DNA of 64,000 bases from Pseudomonas silesiensis (GCF_001661075.1 NZ_CP014870.1:6759540-6823539); one strand, 5' to 3'. Numbered from the stretch's first letter, positions 51,994 through 61,850 are shown. Notes: generated by a model from the letters alone, not told the origin. Made by a program: numbers and translations.

Positions 51994-52428
51994 CCTGAAG
52001 CTCCTCCCACACGGTGGTGATCTTGTGAGGGCGTCGATTGAAATGCCCTGGTTACCCAAGGTATTGCAGCCTGCATGCCAGCTTTTAGATAGAAAAAAAA
52101 CCAATTAAATCAAATAGTTACCTATTGTATGAAAATCAGGTCGGACGCATCCTGCACGATGGTCCGTCAGCGCTCGTGCGTAATGCACGATCTGAGCGAA
52201 AGCTGTTTTCAAGTTTTTTGAATTGCGAGGAGGGCGCGGATGTCACAAAGGGAGTCGTAATCCTCGTGTAGACCGGCTATCTGATAAAAAAACAACAAAA
52301 TCAGGCGATTAGCCGTAGGGTAACGAGAGAGATACCCTGATGTAGTCGGAATCGACCAGAATCAACCATGCAACTTGCCCGATTTTTCCGGGACTAAACT
52401 AAGACCATTCATTAAGGAGCGTAGGAAA
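51994..52428. other. Divergent spacer upstream of algB
   Basis: This 435-base spacer is A+T-rich around 52086-52135 and holds the presumed promoters of the 95-residue gene and algB. At 52277-52305 a run GATAAAAAAACAACAAAATC resembles the AAnAAnAA pattern and is flanked by CTGAT/ATCAG. A good ribosome-binding site (AAGGAGCGTAGGAAA) precedes algB. No gene is visible. Confidence 0.5.
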
Positions 52429-53775
52429 ATGGAATCAGCCACTGAGCATCAAGGCCGCATTCTGCTGGTGGACGATGAATCCGCCATCCTGCGTACATTT
52501 CGCTATTGCCTTGAAGATGAAGGCTACAGCGTCGCGACCGCCAACAGCGCTGCACAGGCCGATGCCTTGTTGCAACGTCAGGTCTTCGACCTGTGCTTCC
52601 TTGATCTGCGCCTGGGTGAAGACAATGGCCTGGATGTGTTGGCGCAAATGCGCATTCAAGCGCCGTGGATGCGTGTGGTCATCGTCACCGCGCACTCGGC
52701 GGTGGACACTGCAGTAGATGCGATCCAGGCCGGTGCCGCCGACTACCTGGTCAAGCCTTGCAGCCCCGACCAGCTACGCCTGGCCACCGCCAAGCAACTG
52801 GAAGTGCGACAGCTGTCGGCCCGTCTGGAAGCCCTTGAAGGTGAAGTGCGCAAACCCAAGGATGGCCTGGACTCCCACAGCCCGGCGATGAAAGTGGTGC
52901 TCGAAACCGCCCGCCAGGTCGCCAGTACCGATGCCAACATTTTGATTCTTGGCGAGTCCGGCACTGGTAAGGGTGAGCTGTCTCAAGCCATTCATGGCTG
53001 GAGCAAGCGCGCGAAGAAATCCTGCGTCACGATCAACTGCCCATCCCTGACTGCCGAACTCATGGAAAGCGAGCTCTTCGGTCACAGCCGTGGTGCCTTC
53101 ACCGGGGCCAGCGAAAGTACCTTGGGACGTGTCAATCAGGCCGATGGTGGAACGCTGTTTCTCGACGAGATCGGCGATTTTCCCCTGACATTGCAGCCGA
53201 AGTTGCTGCGTTTTATCCAGGACAAGGAATACGAGCGAGTCGGCGACCCGGTTACCCGCCGAGCCGACGTGAGAATTCTCGCGGCCACCAACCTCAACCT
53301 GGAGGACATGGTGCGCGACGGCCGTTTCCGTGAAGACCTCCTGTATCGCCTGAACGTGATCACCCTGCACCTGCCGCCTTTACGCGAGCGCAGGGAAGAC
53401 ATCCTGAACCTGGCCGATCGTTTTCTGGCCCGGTTCGTCAAGGAATACGCGCGTCCGGCGCGTGGTTTCAGTGACGCCGCTCGAGAGGCACTGCTCAGCT
53501 ATCGCTGGCCGGGCAACATTCGCGAACTGCGCAATGTCGTGGAGCGGGCGAGCATCATCTGTCCGCAAGAGCGGGTAGAGATCAGCCACCTGGGCATGGC
53601 CGAAACCCCGCTCAACAACGCGCCCCGCATCGGCGCCGCATTGAGTCTGGATGAGTTGGAGAAGGCTCACATCGGCGCCGTGCTTGCCACCGCCGATACG
53701 CTGGATCAGGCCGCCAAGACGCTGGGCATCGATGCCTCGACGCTGTACCGCAAACGCAAGCAGTACAACCTGTGA
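52429..53775 (+). CDS. algB: NtrC-type response regulator AlgB
   Basis: AlgB controls alginate genes such as algD and other virulence traits with its partner kinase KinB. The 448-residue protein has a receiver domain with Asp59 (CFLDLRLG), an AAA+ domain with Walker A GESGTGKGEL, the sigma-54 loop GAFTGA and Walker B GGTLFLDEIGDF, and a C-terminal Fis-type helix-turn-helix (DQAAKTLGIDASTLYRKRK). AlgB is known to act on algD without phosphorylation in P. aeruginosa. kinB follows ten bases downstream. Confidence 0.96.
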   Translation: MESATEHQGRILLVDDESAILRTFRYCLEDEGYSVATANSAAQADALLQRQVFDLCFLDLRLGEDNGLDVLAQMRIQAPWMRVVIVTAHSAVDTAVDAIQAGAADYLVKPCSPDQLRLATAKQLEVRQLSARLEALEGEVRKPKDGLDSHSPAMKVVLETARQVASTDANILILGESGTGKGELSQAIHGWSKRAKKSCVTINCPSLTAELMESELFGHSRGAFTGASESTLGRVNQADGGTLFLDEIGDFPLTLQPKLLRFIQDKEYERVGDPVTRRADVRILAATNLNLEDMVRDGRFREDLLYRLNVITLHLPPLRERREDILNLADRFLARFVKEYARPARGFSDAAREALLSYRWPGNIRELRNVVERASIICPQERVEISHLGMAETPLNNAPRIGAALSLDELEKAHIGAVLATADTLDQAAKTLGIDASTLYRKRKQYNL

Positions 53776-53785
53776 GCCCCGCCCG

Positions 53786-55576
53786 ATGAAACTGGCGATG
53801 AAGTTGCGGACTAGGCTGTTTCTGAGCATTTCCGCACTGATCACCGTCGCGCTGCTCGGGCTCTTGCTCGGACTGGTCAGCGTGATGCAGATGGCGGCAA
53901 CTCAGGAAGCCCTGATCCGAAACAACTTCGTCACCCTCGACCTCGGGTTGAAATTGCGTCAGAGCCTTGGCGACCAGCTGATCATCATGCTCAGCGAGCG
54001 GCCGGATCCTGCCGCATTCGAGCAGTCCAGACAGCATTACTATCGGTTGCTTGATGAAGGCATCTCCCTTGCCGATTCCGGCAAGGACGTTCAGTACGGT
54101 TTCGCACAGGCCAAGGCTGACTACCAGAGCTTTTTGCAGGCGTACGACCAGTCACCGGACACATCGCGGGTGTTGACGGGTAGCGGTGAACTCACCGAAA
54201 AATTCAACGCGTTGCGCAATGGCTTGATCACCGAACACAAGCGCGCGCTGGATAACATCAATGTCATCGAGCGCCAGGCGCGGGAGCGAGCGCTGCTGGT
54301 CGCGGGTCTGCTCGGGCTGGTGGGGCTGGCGGTGCTGATCATTGGTTTCGTGACCGCACACGCCATTGCCCGGCGTTTCGGCGCCCCGATAGAGGCGTTG
54401 GTCCAGGCGGCGGATAACATCGGACAAGGCAATTTCGAAGTGACCCTGCCTGTTTCTTCGGCAGAGGAAATGAATCAGCTGACCAAACGCTTCGGGATCA
54501 TGGCCGAGGCCTTGCGCGAGCATCAAGCGACCAATATCGATGAGCTGCTCGCCGGTCAGCAGCGTTTGCAGGCGGTACTCGACAGCATCGACGACGGTTT
54601 GCTGATGATCGACCGCGAAGGGCATCTGGAACACCTCAACCCCGTGGCACAGCGTCAATTGGGTTGGGACACCGATCGACTCGGCCAGGGGCTGGGCACC
54701 GCGCTGGAGCGCCCCGAGCTCGATGGACAGCTGCAACTGGTGCTGCGGGGCGGGACCCTGGAGCGGGCGCCGGAGGACTTGAGCATAGAGGTCGATGGTG
54801 AGTCGCGATTATTGACCTATAGCCTGACACCTGTCAGCCACACTCAGGGCCATATTCTCGGCGCTGTGATGGTGTTGCATGACGTCACCGAGCAACGTGC
54901 ATTTGAGCGGGTGCGCAGCGAGTTCGTGTTGCGCGCCTCCCATGAGTTGCGTACTCCGGTCACCGGCATGCATATGGCGTTCGGCCTGTTCCGCGAGCGC
55001 GCGCATTTCGCCCAGGACTCCCGCGAAGCCGATCTGCTGGACACCGTGAATGAAGAGATGCAGCGGTTGATGCAGTTGATCAACGACTTGCTGAACTTCT
55101 CCCGCTATCAGAACGGATTGCAGAAACTCACGCTGGCGCCGTGTTCCATCGACGATTTGCTGGAGCAGGCCCGGGAACGTTATGCCGGCGTGGCGGTGGA
55201 GAAGGGCATCAGCCTGTTCGTGGAAGTGCAGGGCCCGTTGCCCTGGCTACAGGCCGATCAGCCACAGCTGGACCGGGTACTCGATAACCTGATCGACAAC
55301 GCCTTGCGCCATACCGGCACCGACGGGCAGATACGTTTGCAGGCTCGGCGGCATGGGGAGCGGGTGATCATCAGCGTTGAGGACAACGGCGAAGGCATTG
55401 CCTATGGTCAGCAGGGGCGAATCTTCGAACCCTTCGTCCAGGTCGGCCGTAAAAAGGGCGGTGCCGGGCTCGGCCTGGCGTTGTGCAAGGAAATCGTGCA
55501 ACTGCATGGCGGCCGGATGGGCGTTTATTCGCGACCGGGGCAGGGGACTCAGTTCTATATGGCGCTGGCGGTGTGA
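53786..55576 (+). CDS. kinB: Sensor histidine kinase KinB
   Basis: KinB is the membrane kinase/phosphatase for AlgB. Start ATG 53786 (MKLAMKLRTRLFLSISAL) gives 596 residues; the open frame upstream overlaps algB. It has a first helix (about 12-33), a periplasmic four-helix sensor (about 35-165), a second helix (about 170-190), HAMP, a PAS domain (about 250-360), His386 in RASHELRTPVTGM, and an ATPase domain with NLIDNALRHTG, DNGEGIAYG and GAGLGLALCKE. A separate operon follows on the other strand. Confidence 0.96.
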   Translation: MKLAMKLRTRLFLSISALITVALLGLLLGLVSVMQMAATQEALIRNNFVTLDLGLKLRQSLGDQLIIMLSERPDPAAFEQSRQHYYRLLDEGISLADSGKDVQYGFAQAKADYQSFLQAYDQSPDTSRVLTGSGELTEKFNALRNGLITEHKRALDNINVIERQARERALLVAGLLGLVGLAVLIIGFVTAHAIARRFGAPIEALVQAADNIGQGNFEVTLPVSSAEEMNQLTKRFGIMAEALREHQATNIDELLAGQQRLQAVLDSIDDGLLMIDREGHLEHLNPVAQRQLGWDTDRLGQGLGTALERPELDGQLQLVLRGGTLERAPEDLSIEVDGESRLLTYSLTPVSHTQGHILGAVMVLHDVTEQRAFERVRSEFVLRASHELRTPVTGMHMAFGLFRERAHFAQDSREADLLDTVNEEMQRLMQLINDLLNFSRYQNGLQKLTLAPCSIDDLLEQARERYAGVAVEKGISLFVEVQGPLPWLQADQPQLDRVLDNLIDNALRHTGTDGQIRLQARRHGERVIISVEDNGEGIAYGQQGRIFEPFVQVGRKKGGAGLGLALCKEIVQLHGGRMGVYSRPGQGTQFYMALAV

Positions 55577-55583
55577 GCGGCTC

Positions 55584-57197
55584 TTACGCTTCGTCATCCA
55601 GACGTCTGCCCCCTAGCCGCCGGCCACGGGTGATCAGCTCAATGAACTGCACTGCACTCAATGCATGGGCAAACAGCCAGCCCTGACCGTATTTCACGCC
55701 TTCGCTGCTCAGAAACGCCGCTTGCGCTTCATGTTCGATGCCTTCGGCAATCACTTTCAGTTGCAGCGCCTGGGCCATGTGAATGATGTGCGGTGCCACG
55801 CCACTGCTGGCGGCGTCATGGCCCAGCGCGTCGATAAAGGCCTTGTCGATTTTCAGGCAATCCACCGGCAGGGTTTGCAGGTAGGCAAGGCTGCAATAGC
55901 CGGTGCCGAAATCGTCGATCAGCACCTGATGCCCGACATCGCGCAAGGCCTGGAGGTTTTCCCGGGCTACCACCACATCGATCAATCCCCGCTCGGTGAC
56001 CTCGAAGGCGATCTGCTTGGCCGCGACCCGATGCAACGTCAGCAAGCGCGCCATCACTTGGCCTATACGCGGCACCATGACGTCGCAGGCTGCGAGGTTG
56101 ACCGAGATGTACAACTGCGGATTGGCCCGCAACAAATGACCGAGCTGCTCAAGCAGGCGTTGCAGGACGAAGTCGGTCATCTGGCGGATCTGGCCGGTGT
56201 TTTCGGCCATCGGGATAAACAGGTCGGGGCTGGTCAGGGTGCCATCCGGCCTGCGCCAGCGGAGCAAGGCTTCTGCCCCGACACAATTGCGGCTGTCGAG
56301 GTCGAAAATCGGTTGATACAAGACCTGCAGCTCACCTCGCCGAATGGCGCCAGTCAGTTCGGCATCCATCGATTGTCGCTGCTTGACCAGCAGGAACACC
56401 AGAAAACCCACGCAGACGCCCAGCGCCAGGCTGGCTGGCAACAGCCACCACCAGACCGCAGGCACATGCATGCCGGTACGCGGGGTAATAAGTACAAGCT
56501 GGTATTCCGGATTGTTGGTGGGCATGCGGTAAATCAGGCGAGTGTGCGTGACTTGCAGCGCATCGGGACTTTTCGGCGGCCAGGGTTCGGTCGGGGGCCA
56601 GGCCTGCGATACACCCAGTACCGGAATCGCCCGCGTGCCGTGGTCGAGTACCACCAGCAGGCTGCTTCCGGGTGACAGGTCGACCATGTCGGTCAAATGC
56701 CCGCGAGAGGTCGCGACGCGGAAATTACCGCGCCCGAGCATCAGCGCGGCACGGTTTTCATCGGGTTCGGTGGTGGTGTTCAGCCAGTAGCTATAGGTGG
56801 GGCCCTTGATATCCGGCGGCCGTAGCAGCGAGAGCCCTTCCTGGCGGGGGCGGTTGGAGCAGATCCGCGAATCGTCCCTGTAAGCCGCTTCATAAACGAA
56901 ACGATAATTGAAACTGACCTGCTGCAAGGTCGCGATCATTTCGTCATCGCAGCCCCGTAGTGGCTGCGCTTCGAGGTCGTCGAGGCTTTCACGCAATTGG
57001 CCGAAAAGTTGCTCCAGACGGGCCAGGAAGCGTTCGCCCTGGGCATTCATCTCCTCGCTTTCGCTCTGCTCGACCTGATGCATGGCTATAAACAGACTGC
57101 CTGTCATCAGCAGGGTTGCGCTCAAGGCAGCAGCGAGCATCGCCAAAAACCAGGGGCGATAGAACCAGCGACGTAATGTCTCTCGAGCGGCAGGCAT
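55584..57197 (-). CDS. CSS-motif/EAL cyclic-di-GMP phosphodiesterase
   Basis: The 537-residue protein has two membrane helices (about 16-36 and 247-272) around a periplasmic CSS-type domain with Cys83 and Cys113 (in RICSNR), which in related PdeB/PdeC-like enzymes respond to disulfide state. The cytoplasmic EAL domain keeps the catalytic residues: EALLRW (Glu309), SVNLAA, FEVTERG, DDFGTGYCSLAYL, KIDKAF and AEGIEHEAQ. It should degrade cyclic-di-GMP. DsbA at 61114 could feed the disulfide switch; this link is inference. Start ATG 57197 was preferred over TTG 57221. Confidence 0.9.
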   Translation of the reverse strand: MPAARETLRRWFYRPWFLAMLAAALSATLLMTGSLFIAMHQVEQSESEEMNAQGERFLARLEQLFGQLRESLDDLEAQPLRGCDDEMIATLQQVSFNYRFVYEAAYRDDSRICSNRPRQEGLSLLRPPDIKGPTYSYWLNTTTEPDENRAALMLGRGNFRVATSRGHLTDMVDLSPGSSLLVVLDHGTRAIPVLGVSQAWPPTEPWPPKSPDALQVTHTRLIYRMPTNNPEYQLVLITPRTGMHVPAVWWWLLPASLALGVCVGFLVFLLVKQRQSMDAELTGAIRRGELQVLYQPIFDLDSRNCVGAEALLRWRRPDGTLTSPDLFIPMAENTGQIRQMTDFVLQRLLEQLGHLLRANPQLYISVNLAACDVMVPRIGQVMARLLTLHRVAAKQIAFEVTERGLIDVVVARENLQALRDVGHQVLIDDFGTGYCSLAYLQTLPVDCLKIDKAFIDALGHDAASSGVAPHIIHMAQALQLKVIAEGIEHEAQAAFLSSEGVKYGQGWLFAHALSAVQFIELITRGRRLGGRRLDDEA

Positions 57198-57272
57198 TGG
57201 GTATATCCGAAGAATTACCAATGAGTTATAGCTGCTGATTGAGAAAAAGCCCTTACCGTCGGGCGGGCGTCA

Positions 57273-58055
57273 TTATTTTGTCTGATTCAAAACGTGTAGA
57301 AGTGCCGCGGTTTGCGCATCCGGAATGCCGTCGAAGCGGGTCGGCCGGAAATGCATCTGGAAGGCTCCTATCACATGGCGCGTCGCGACATCCAGTTCGC
57401 CTGTTTGCGGTGTGGGGTAACCCAAGCGGGCCAACTGCGACTGATACCAACCGATGCTCGGCAGCTGGACGGTGAACTGCGCTTGCTGGCGCGCCACGGC
57501 CTGCTCGTTTGGCCAGACCCCCAAACCTTCGGCTGCCAGGCGTTTCCAGGGGAACAGCGGCCCTGGATCGAGCTTGCGCAACGGGGCGATGTCGCTATGA
57601 CCGATGATGTTGCGCGGGCTGATGGCGTAGCGCTTGCTGATGTCCTTGAGCAACACAATCAGGGACTGGACCTGGGCTTCGCTGTAGGGATACCAGAGAC
57701 GCTCACCGTTGGGCGCGTCCTTGAAGCCGGGATTGACGATTTCGATGCCCAGGGAACTGGAGTTCAACCAGGTTCGTCCTTGCCATTCGCTCTCGCCGGC
57801 ATGCCATGCCCGCATGTTTTCATCCATCAGCTTATAGATAGTGGCTTTTTTGTCGTCGCCGATCAGGTAATGACTGCTGACTTCTCCATGGGTCAGCAGC
57901 TGTAGCGAACGCTCCTGCGATGTGGAGGTGTAATGCAGCACGACGAATTGAATGCGGCTGTCGTGGTTGGCTGAGACATGACTGGTGTCATACCGCGGGC
58001 CGCTGGCGCACCCGGCTAATAGACCCAGCGACATGATAAGGGCAAGAAATTTCAT
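57273..58055 (-). CDS. ampDh2: N-acetylmuramoyl-L-alanine amidase AmpDh2 (lipoprotein)
   Basis: AmpDh2 cleaves the amide bond between muramic acid and the peptide and lies at the outer membrane, as in P. aeruginosa PA5485. The 260-residue protein has a lipobox LLAGC with Cys16, the Amidase_2 domain with zinc-binding His in VVLHYT and the later HSDIAPLRKLDPG, and a C-terminal peptidoglycan-binding region (about 195-255). Start ATG 58055 was chosen; TTG 58073 is an alternative. It sits between two cyclic-di-GMP genes. Confidence 0.92.
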   Translation of the reverse strand: MKFLALIMSLGLLAGCASGPRYDTSHVSANHDSRIQFVVLHYTSTSQERSLQLLTHGEVSSHYLIGDDKKATIYKLMDENMRAWHAGESEWQGRTWLNSSSLGIEIVNPGFKDAPNGERLWYPYSEAQVQSLIVLLKDISKRYAISPRNIIGHSDIAPLRKLDPGPLFPWKRLAAEGLGVWPNEQAVARQQAQFTVQLPSIGWYQSQLARLGYPTPQTGELDVATRHVIGAFQMHFRPTRFDGIPDAQTAALLHVLNQTK

Positions 58056-58157
58056 CACGGAGGCAGTACGCAAAAGGACAATAATGCAACAGTGTAACGT
58101 ACTGTTTTGCGCGAAGACGGACGGCGCCGTGATTTAAACAAAATGGAACAATTTGCC

Positions 58158-60224
58158 CTAACCGATTTGCACCTGGTTGCGACCGGCGTGTTTCGCCCTG
58201 TATAGCGCTTGATCGGCTCTTTTCAATACCAGATCGCTATGCTCTCCGGCTTTGAACGCGGTCAGCCCGATGGAAAGAGTGATAGTCACCGGCTCGCCCT
58301 TGAAGTGGAAAGGGCAGGCCTCGATGAAGGCTCGCAGTTTTTCCAGCAATTTTGCGCCGGCCACCGCTTCTGTGGCGGGCATCAGCAGTACAAACTCCTC
58401 TCCGCCGAAACGGGCGATGAAATCTGTCTCCCGAAGGCGCTTGCGCAGCACGCCGGCAATGATTTTCAGAACCTTGTCGCCTGCCAAGTGACCATAGTTA
58501 TCGTTGATGCGCTTGAAATGATCAAGATCCAGCATTGCCAGCGACAAGGTGTTGCCATGTTGCTGCCATTGGCTGATTTCATGGTCGAGCCGTTCACCCC
58601 AGGCCGCCCGGTTGGGCAGGGCAGTCAGTGGGTCGATCAAGGCTTTCTGGCGCTGTTCTTCGAGATGCTCTCGGTAGCCCAGGGCTTCCTGTTCCATGTG
58701 TGCCACTCGTTCGGCCAGGCTTTGCAGGCGCGCCGCTACTTCCTGTTCGCGCTCGTCACGCTGCTTCTGGTGGTGGTCCATGGTGCCCAATAGACCTTCA
58801 AGATGGTTTTCCAGGGCGCGCTTGAGGCCCTCCAGATCCGCGGCTTCTTGCATGCTGCTCTGCAAGCCGTCGACCTGATCGCGGATCTGCGTGTCCATTT
58901 CCCGTGCGGCTGAGCGGTTATCGGCATGACCTTCGCTGGCTGCTTGCAAGTTGCGCTGGAACAACTCGAGGCGCCCGTTTAGCTGCTGCAGATAGGTTTC
59001 GAATTCGTGCTGGCCATTGTCGTTGATCGCCAGCATCAACGTTGCCAAATCGTCGAGAATCGGCAGCAATTCGTACCAGTTCAAGCCATTTCGAAGGCGA
59101 TCACGCATCGCTTCGGCTTGGGGGCGATGACGCTCGGGCAGGGTCAGGTCGTCAAGCAGACCTAGTAGCGTGTCCTCGATGTGCTGGGCGACCGAGCTGT
59201 AGGAAGGCTCGGGCGAATCCGGAAGGGCATAGGGGTTATCTTGCTCGGCGTGCTCCGGATCGACGACGATAATTGTTTGGGCCGCGACCGAGGGGTCGGG
59301 CAGACTCTTCGAAATCGCTGTCGCGACCGGTTCGTCCGAGGGGGTTGCCGGTAAGGATTGCATCGTTGGCGGGATAACGGTCGGGCTGGACTCTAGCGGT
59401 TGTTCATGGTCCGCTTGAGTCGATTCGTCCACCAGTATTTCTCGCGCCAGCAGCGGCTCATGGGCCGGTTGAGCGATCGTCGGGACTGAAGGAGAACGTG
59501 TTTCTTGCGCTGGTCGTTCTATTGCAACGGGTGCCTGAGCCGCAGCGCGTGCGGGAGACGGCAACATCTGCGGCCCATCGTCGGGTCGTGCAGCAGTAGT
59601 TTGCGGCAGCGCTGCAAGTGGGGCGGATTCGGTTGCCCGGGTCGGCGGAGCGGGCGCCTGCGCTACGAGGGTGACAATCTGTGGCGCCATTTCATCTGCT
59701 TCACGACTGCCAAACAGCCGCTGCAGCAGTCCCGGGCGAGCGGGCTCCGCAGTGCCTTCAAGCTGACTCAGGGCTTTGCCTTGCAGTCCGCTCAGTTCGC
59801 TGAGCAGCAACGGAATCTCGCGCGCCTGACTGACTCGTGCATCCAGCCGTTTGGCGAAATCCTTGAGGGGGCGGCTGACTTCCCGGGGCAGCGGCAGTGT
59901 TTGCAGTTGCGCAACCAGCGCGGTCAGTGCCGCGCCGGTCTGATTGATCCGGGTTTCGCGGCGTTGCTCAGAGTCGAGCACGGCTTTTTCCAGCCGAGGA
60001 AGCAGGGCGGCCAGGCCGGCGTCCATGTCATTGGTGCGTATGACTTCGCGCATTTCCTTCATGCACGCGTCAACGGCGCGGTCGGTGCCCTCGGCCGCTA
60101 ACGTGCTGCGCACCAGCCCACGGCGTAACAAGTCGAGCCGGGCGTCCCATCGGCGCTCGAGCTTTTCCTGTTGTTCGATGTTTTTGAGGTACTTCTCTTT
60201 CCAGCGCTCTGTTTCGTCGCTCAT
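58158..60224 (-). CDS. dgcH: GGDEF diguanylate cyclase (DgcH-like)
   Basis: The 688-residue soluble protein makes cyclic-di-GMP. It has an N-terminal helical region (1-150), a Pro/Ala-rich linker (about 165-330), a helical domain (about 340-500), and a GGDEF domain with active site GGEEF (607-611). The inhibitory I-site RETD (598-601) is intact, so product inhibition is likely. There is no membrane helix. In P. aeruginosa the gene in this place (PA5487) is dgcH, reported to keep a steady basal cyclic-di-GMP level. It overlaps the next gene by 4 bases. Confidence 0.92.
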   Translation of the reverse strand: MSDETERWKEKYLKNIEQQEKLERRWDARLDLLRRGLVRSTLAAEGTDRAVDACMKEMREVIRTNDMDAGLAALLPRLEKAVLDSEQRRETRINQTGAALTALVAQLQTLPLPREVSRPLKDFAKRLDARVSQAREIPLLLSELSGLQGKALSQLEGTAEPARPGLLQRLFGSREADEMAPQIVTLVAQAPAPPTRATESAPLAALPQTTAARPDDGPQMLPSPARAAAQAPVAIERPAQETRSPSVPTIAQPAHEPLLAREILVDESTQADHEQPLESSPTVIPPTMQSLPATPSDEPVATAISKSLPDPSVAAQTIIVVDPEHAEQDNPYALPDSPEPSYSSVAQHIEDTLLGLLDDLTLPERHRPQAEAMRDRLRNGLNWYELLPILDDLATLMLAINDNGQHEFETYLQQLNGRLELFQRNLQAASEGHADNRSAAREMDTQIRDQVDGLQSSMQEAADLEGLKRALENHLEGLLGTMDHHQKQRDEREQEVAARLQSLAERVAHMEQEALGYREHLEEQRQKALIDPLTALPNRAAWGERLDHEISQWQQHGNTLSLAMLDLDHFKRINDNYGHLAGDKVLKIIAGVLRKRLRETDFIARFGGEEFVLLMPATEAVAGAKLLEKLRAFIEACPFHFKGEPVTITLSIGLTAFKAGEHSDLVLKRADQALYRAKHAGRNQVQIG

Positions 60225-61099
60225 TCATGGGGTCCGCGATGGGCAGAACTCAGCGCGGGCAATGCATCGGCCGTGAGCGAACCGGGCAGACGAATCTCTA
60301 CCGCGACCGGCAGGTGATCGGAAATGGGGTGTGCCAGCACCTCGACCTTTTCCAGGGTCAGGGTCGGGCTCAGCAAAATATGGTCAAGGCAGCGTTGCGG
60401 GCGCCAGCTGGGGAAGGTCGCCTCCAGCTGTGGTGCGAGCAGGCCGAGGTCGCGCAACGGTGAGTTTTGCAGCAAGTCACTGGCATGGGTATTCATGTCG
60501 CCCATCAGCACCTGGTGTTTATAGTTCCCGATCAGCTCGCGAATGTAGGCCAGCTGCATGGTGCGGGCGCGGGCACCCAGTGCCAGGTGCATCATGACCA
60601 CCACCAGCGCTTCCGGACCCTCGCCGAAACGGACCAGGATTGCTCCGCGACCCTTGGGCCCCGGAAGCGGATGATCTTCAATCGCCCACGGGCGCAGGCG
60701 GCTGAGCACGCCATTGCTGTGCTGGCCGAGGCGACCGAGGTTGCGATTGAGTTGTTGATACCAGTAAGGGAAGGCGCCTAGCTGGGCCAGGTGCTCGACC
60801 TGATTGACATAGCCGGATCGCAGGCTGCCGCCATCGGCTTCCTGCAGGGCGACCAGGTCGAAGTCGCCCAACAGATTGCCGATCTTTTGCAGATTGTCGG
60901 CACGCCCGGTGTGCGGCAACAGATGCTGCCAGCCCCGGGTCAGGTAGTGCCGATAGCGCTCGGTACTGATGCCGACCTGGATATTGAAACTGAGCAAGCG
61001 CAGACGGCTATCTGCGGGCAAACCCGTCGATTCCAGATGATGCTCGTTGACCCGCGGATCATGCAGGCCAACGATGCGTTCAGTACCCCAGCGGCGCAT
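60221..61099 (-). CDS. Endonuclease/exonuclease/phosphatase family protein
   Basis: The 292-residue protein has the EEP fold: LLSFNIQVG, the Glu in LVALQEADGGSLRSG, MGDMNTHASDL, and the terminal pair CLDHILLSP and HPISDHLPVAVEI. It has no signal peptide. Members of this fold cleave nucleic acids or phosphodiesters; the substrate here is not known. It overlaps dgcH by ATGA, which suggests coupled translation with the cyclase. It lies 14 bases after dsbA on the same strand. Confidence 0.85.
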   Translation of the reverse strand: MRRWGTERIVGLHDPRVNEHHLESTGLPADSRLRLLSFNIQVGISTERYRHYLTRGWQHLLPHTGRADNLQKIGNLLGDFDLVALQEADGGSLRSGYVNQVEHLAQLGAFPYWYQQLNRNLGRLGQHSNGVLSRLRPWAIEDHPLPGPKGRGAILVRFGEGPEALVVVMMHLALGARARTMQLAYIRELIGNYKHQVLMGDMNTHASDLLQNSPLRDLGLLAPQLEATFPSWRPQRCLDHILLSPTLTLEKVEVLAHPISDHLPVAVEIRLPGSLTADALPALSSAHRGPHE

Positions 61100-61113
61100 G
61101 GCAGTCGCCGCGC

Positions 61114-61755
61114 TTAGTTGGCAGCAGCCTTATTAGCCGCTCGCTCTTTGTCGACCAGTTTTTCGGCCAGTTGCAAGGCTTGCTCGGCACCGCCGGCAGA
61201 GCCCACGTCAAAGCGATATTTGCCGTTGACGATCATGGTCGGAACGCCGGAGATTTCATATTTCTTGGCCAGCTCTTTGGCTTTGGCCATCTGACCCTTG
61301 ATGGCGAAGGAGTCGAAGGTGGCGAGGAACTTGTCCTTGTCTACGCCTTGAGTCGCCAGGAAATCGGCCATTTCGTTCTTGTCGACCAGCTTCTTGTGTT
61401 CTTTCTGAATGGCGTTGAATACCGCAGCGTGCACATTATCCTCGACACCCATGCTTTGCAGGGTCAGGAACATTTGACCGTGGGCATCCCATGGGCCGCC
61501 GAACAGGGCAGGAATACGCACGAAATTGACGTCGGAAGGCAGCTTTTCAACCCAAGGATTGATCACCGGCTCAAAGGCATAGCAATGCGGGCAGCCATAC
61601 CAGAACAGCTCAACGACTTCGATCTTGCCAGGCACAGCGACCGGAACAGCGTTGGTCAGTTCGACATAGGGGGCGGCGGGTGCTTCAGCGGCTTGGGCAG
61701 TCATGCCGAACAGGCTGGCAGCGACGAATGCGGCGCTGATGATCAGATTACGCAT
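61114..61755 (-). CDS. dsbA: Thiol:disulfide interchange protein DsbA
   Basis: DsbA introduces disulfide bonds into periplasmic proteins. The 213-residue protein has a signal peptide cut near AQAAE (residue 22-23), the active-site motif CPHC at residues 55-58 in FWYGCPHCYAFEP, and the cis-Pro loop ISGVPTMIVNG. It precedes the EEP-family and dgcH genes in the same direction. Substrates may include the EAL protein with its paired periplasmic Cys residues. Confidence 0.97.
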   Translation of the reverse strand: MRNLIISAAFVAASLFGMTAQAAEAPAAPYVELTNAVPVAVPGKIEVVELFWYGCPHCYAFEPVINPWVEKLPSDVNFVRIPALFGGPWDAHGQMFLTLQSMGVEDNVHAAVFNAIQKEHKKLVDKNEMADFLATQGVDKDKFLATFDSFAIKGQMAKAKELAKKYEISGVPTMIVNGKYRFDVGSAGGAEQALQLAEKLVDKERAANKAAAN

Positions 61756-61850
61756 GCTTTACTCCTGGACAAATGGGGTCGCCTCGCGCGACCTGTTTTC
61801 AGACAGGTCATGGCGGGCTTGAGTTCTGTAGTGTAACGGCAGCGGCCACA

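Noticed and set aside
53651..53785. Upstream extension of kinB into algB
   Set aside because: The frame is open only by overlap; the membrane anchor begins at ATG 53786 and matches KinB length.
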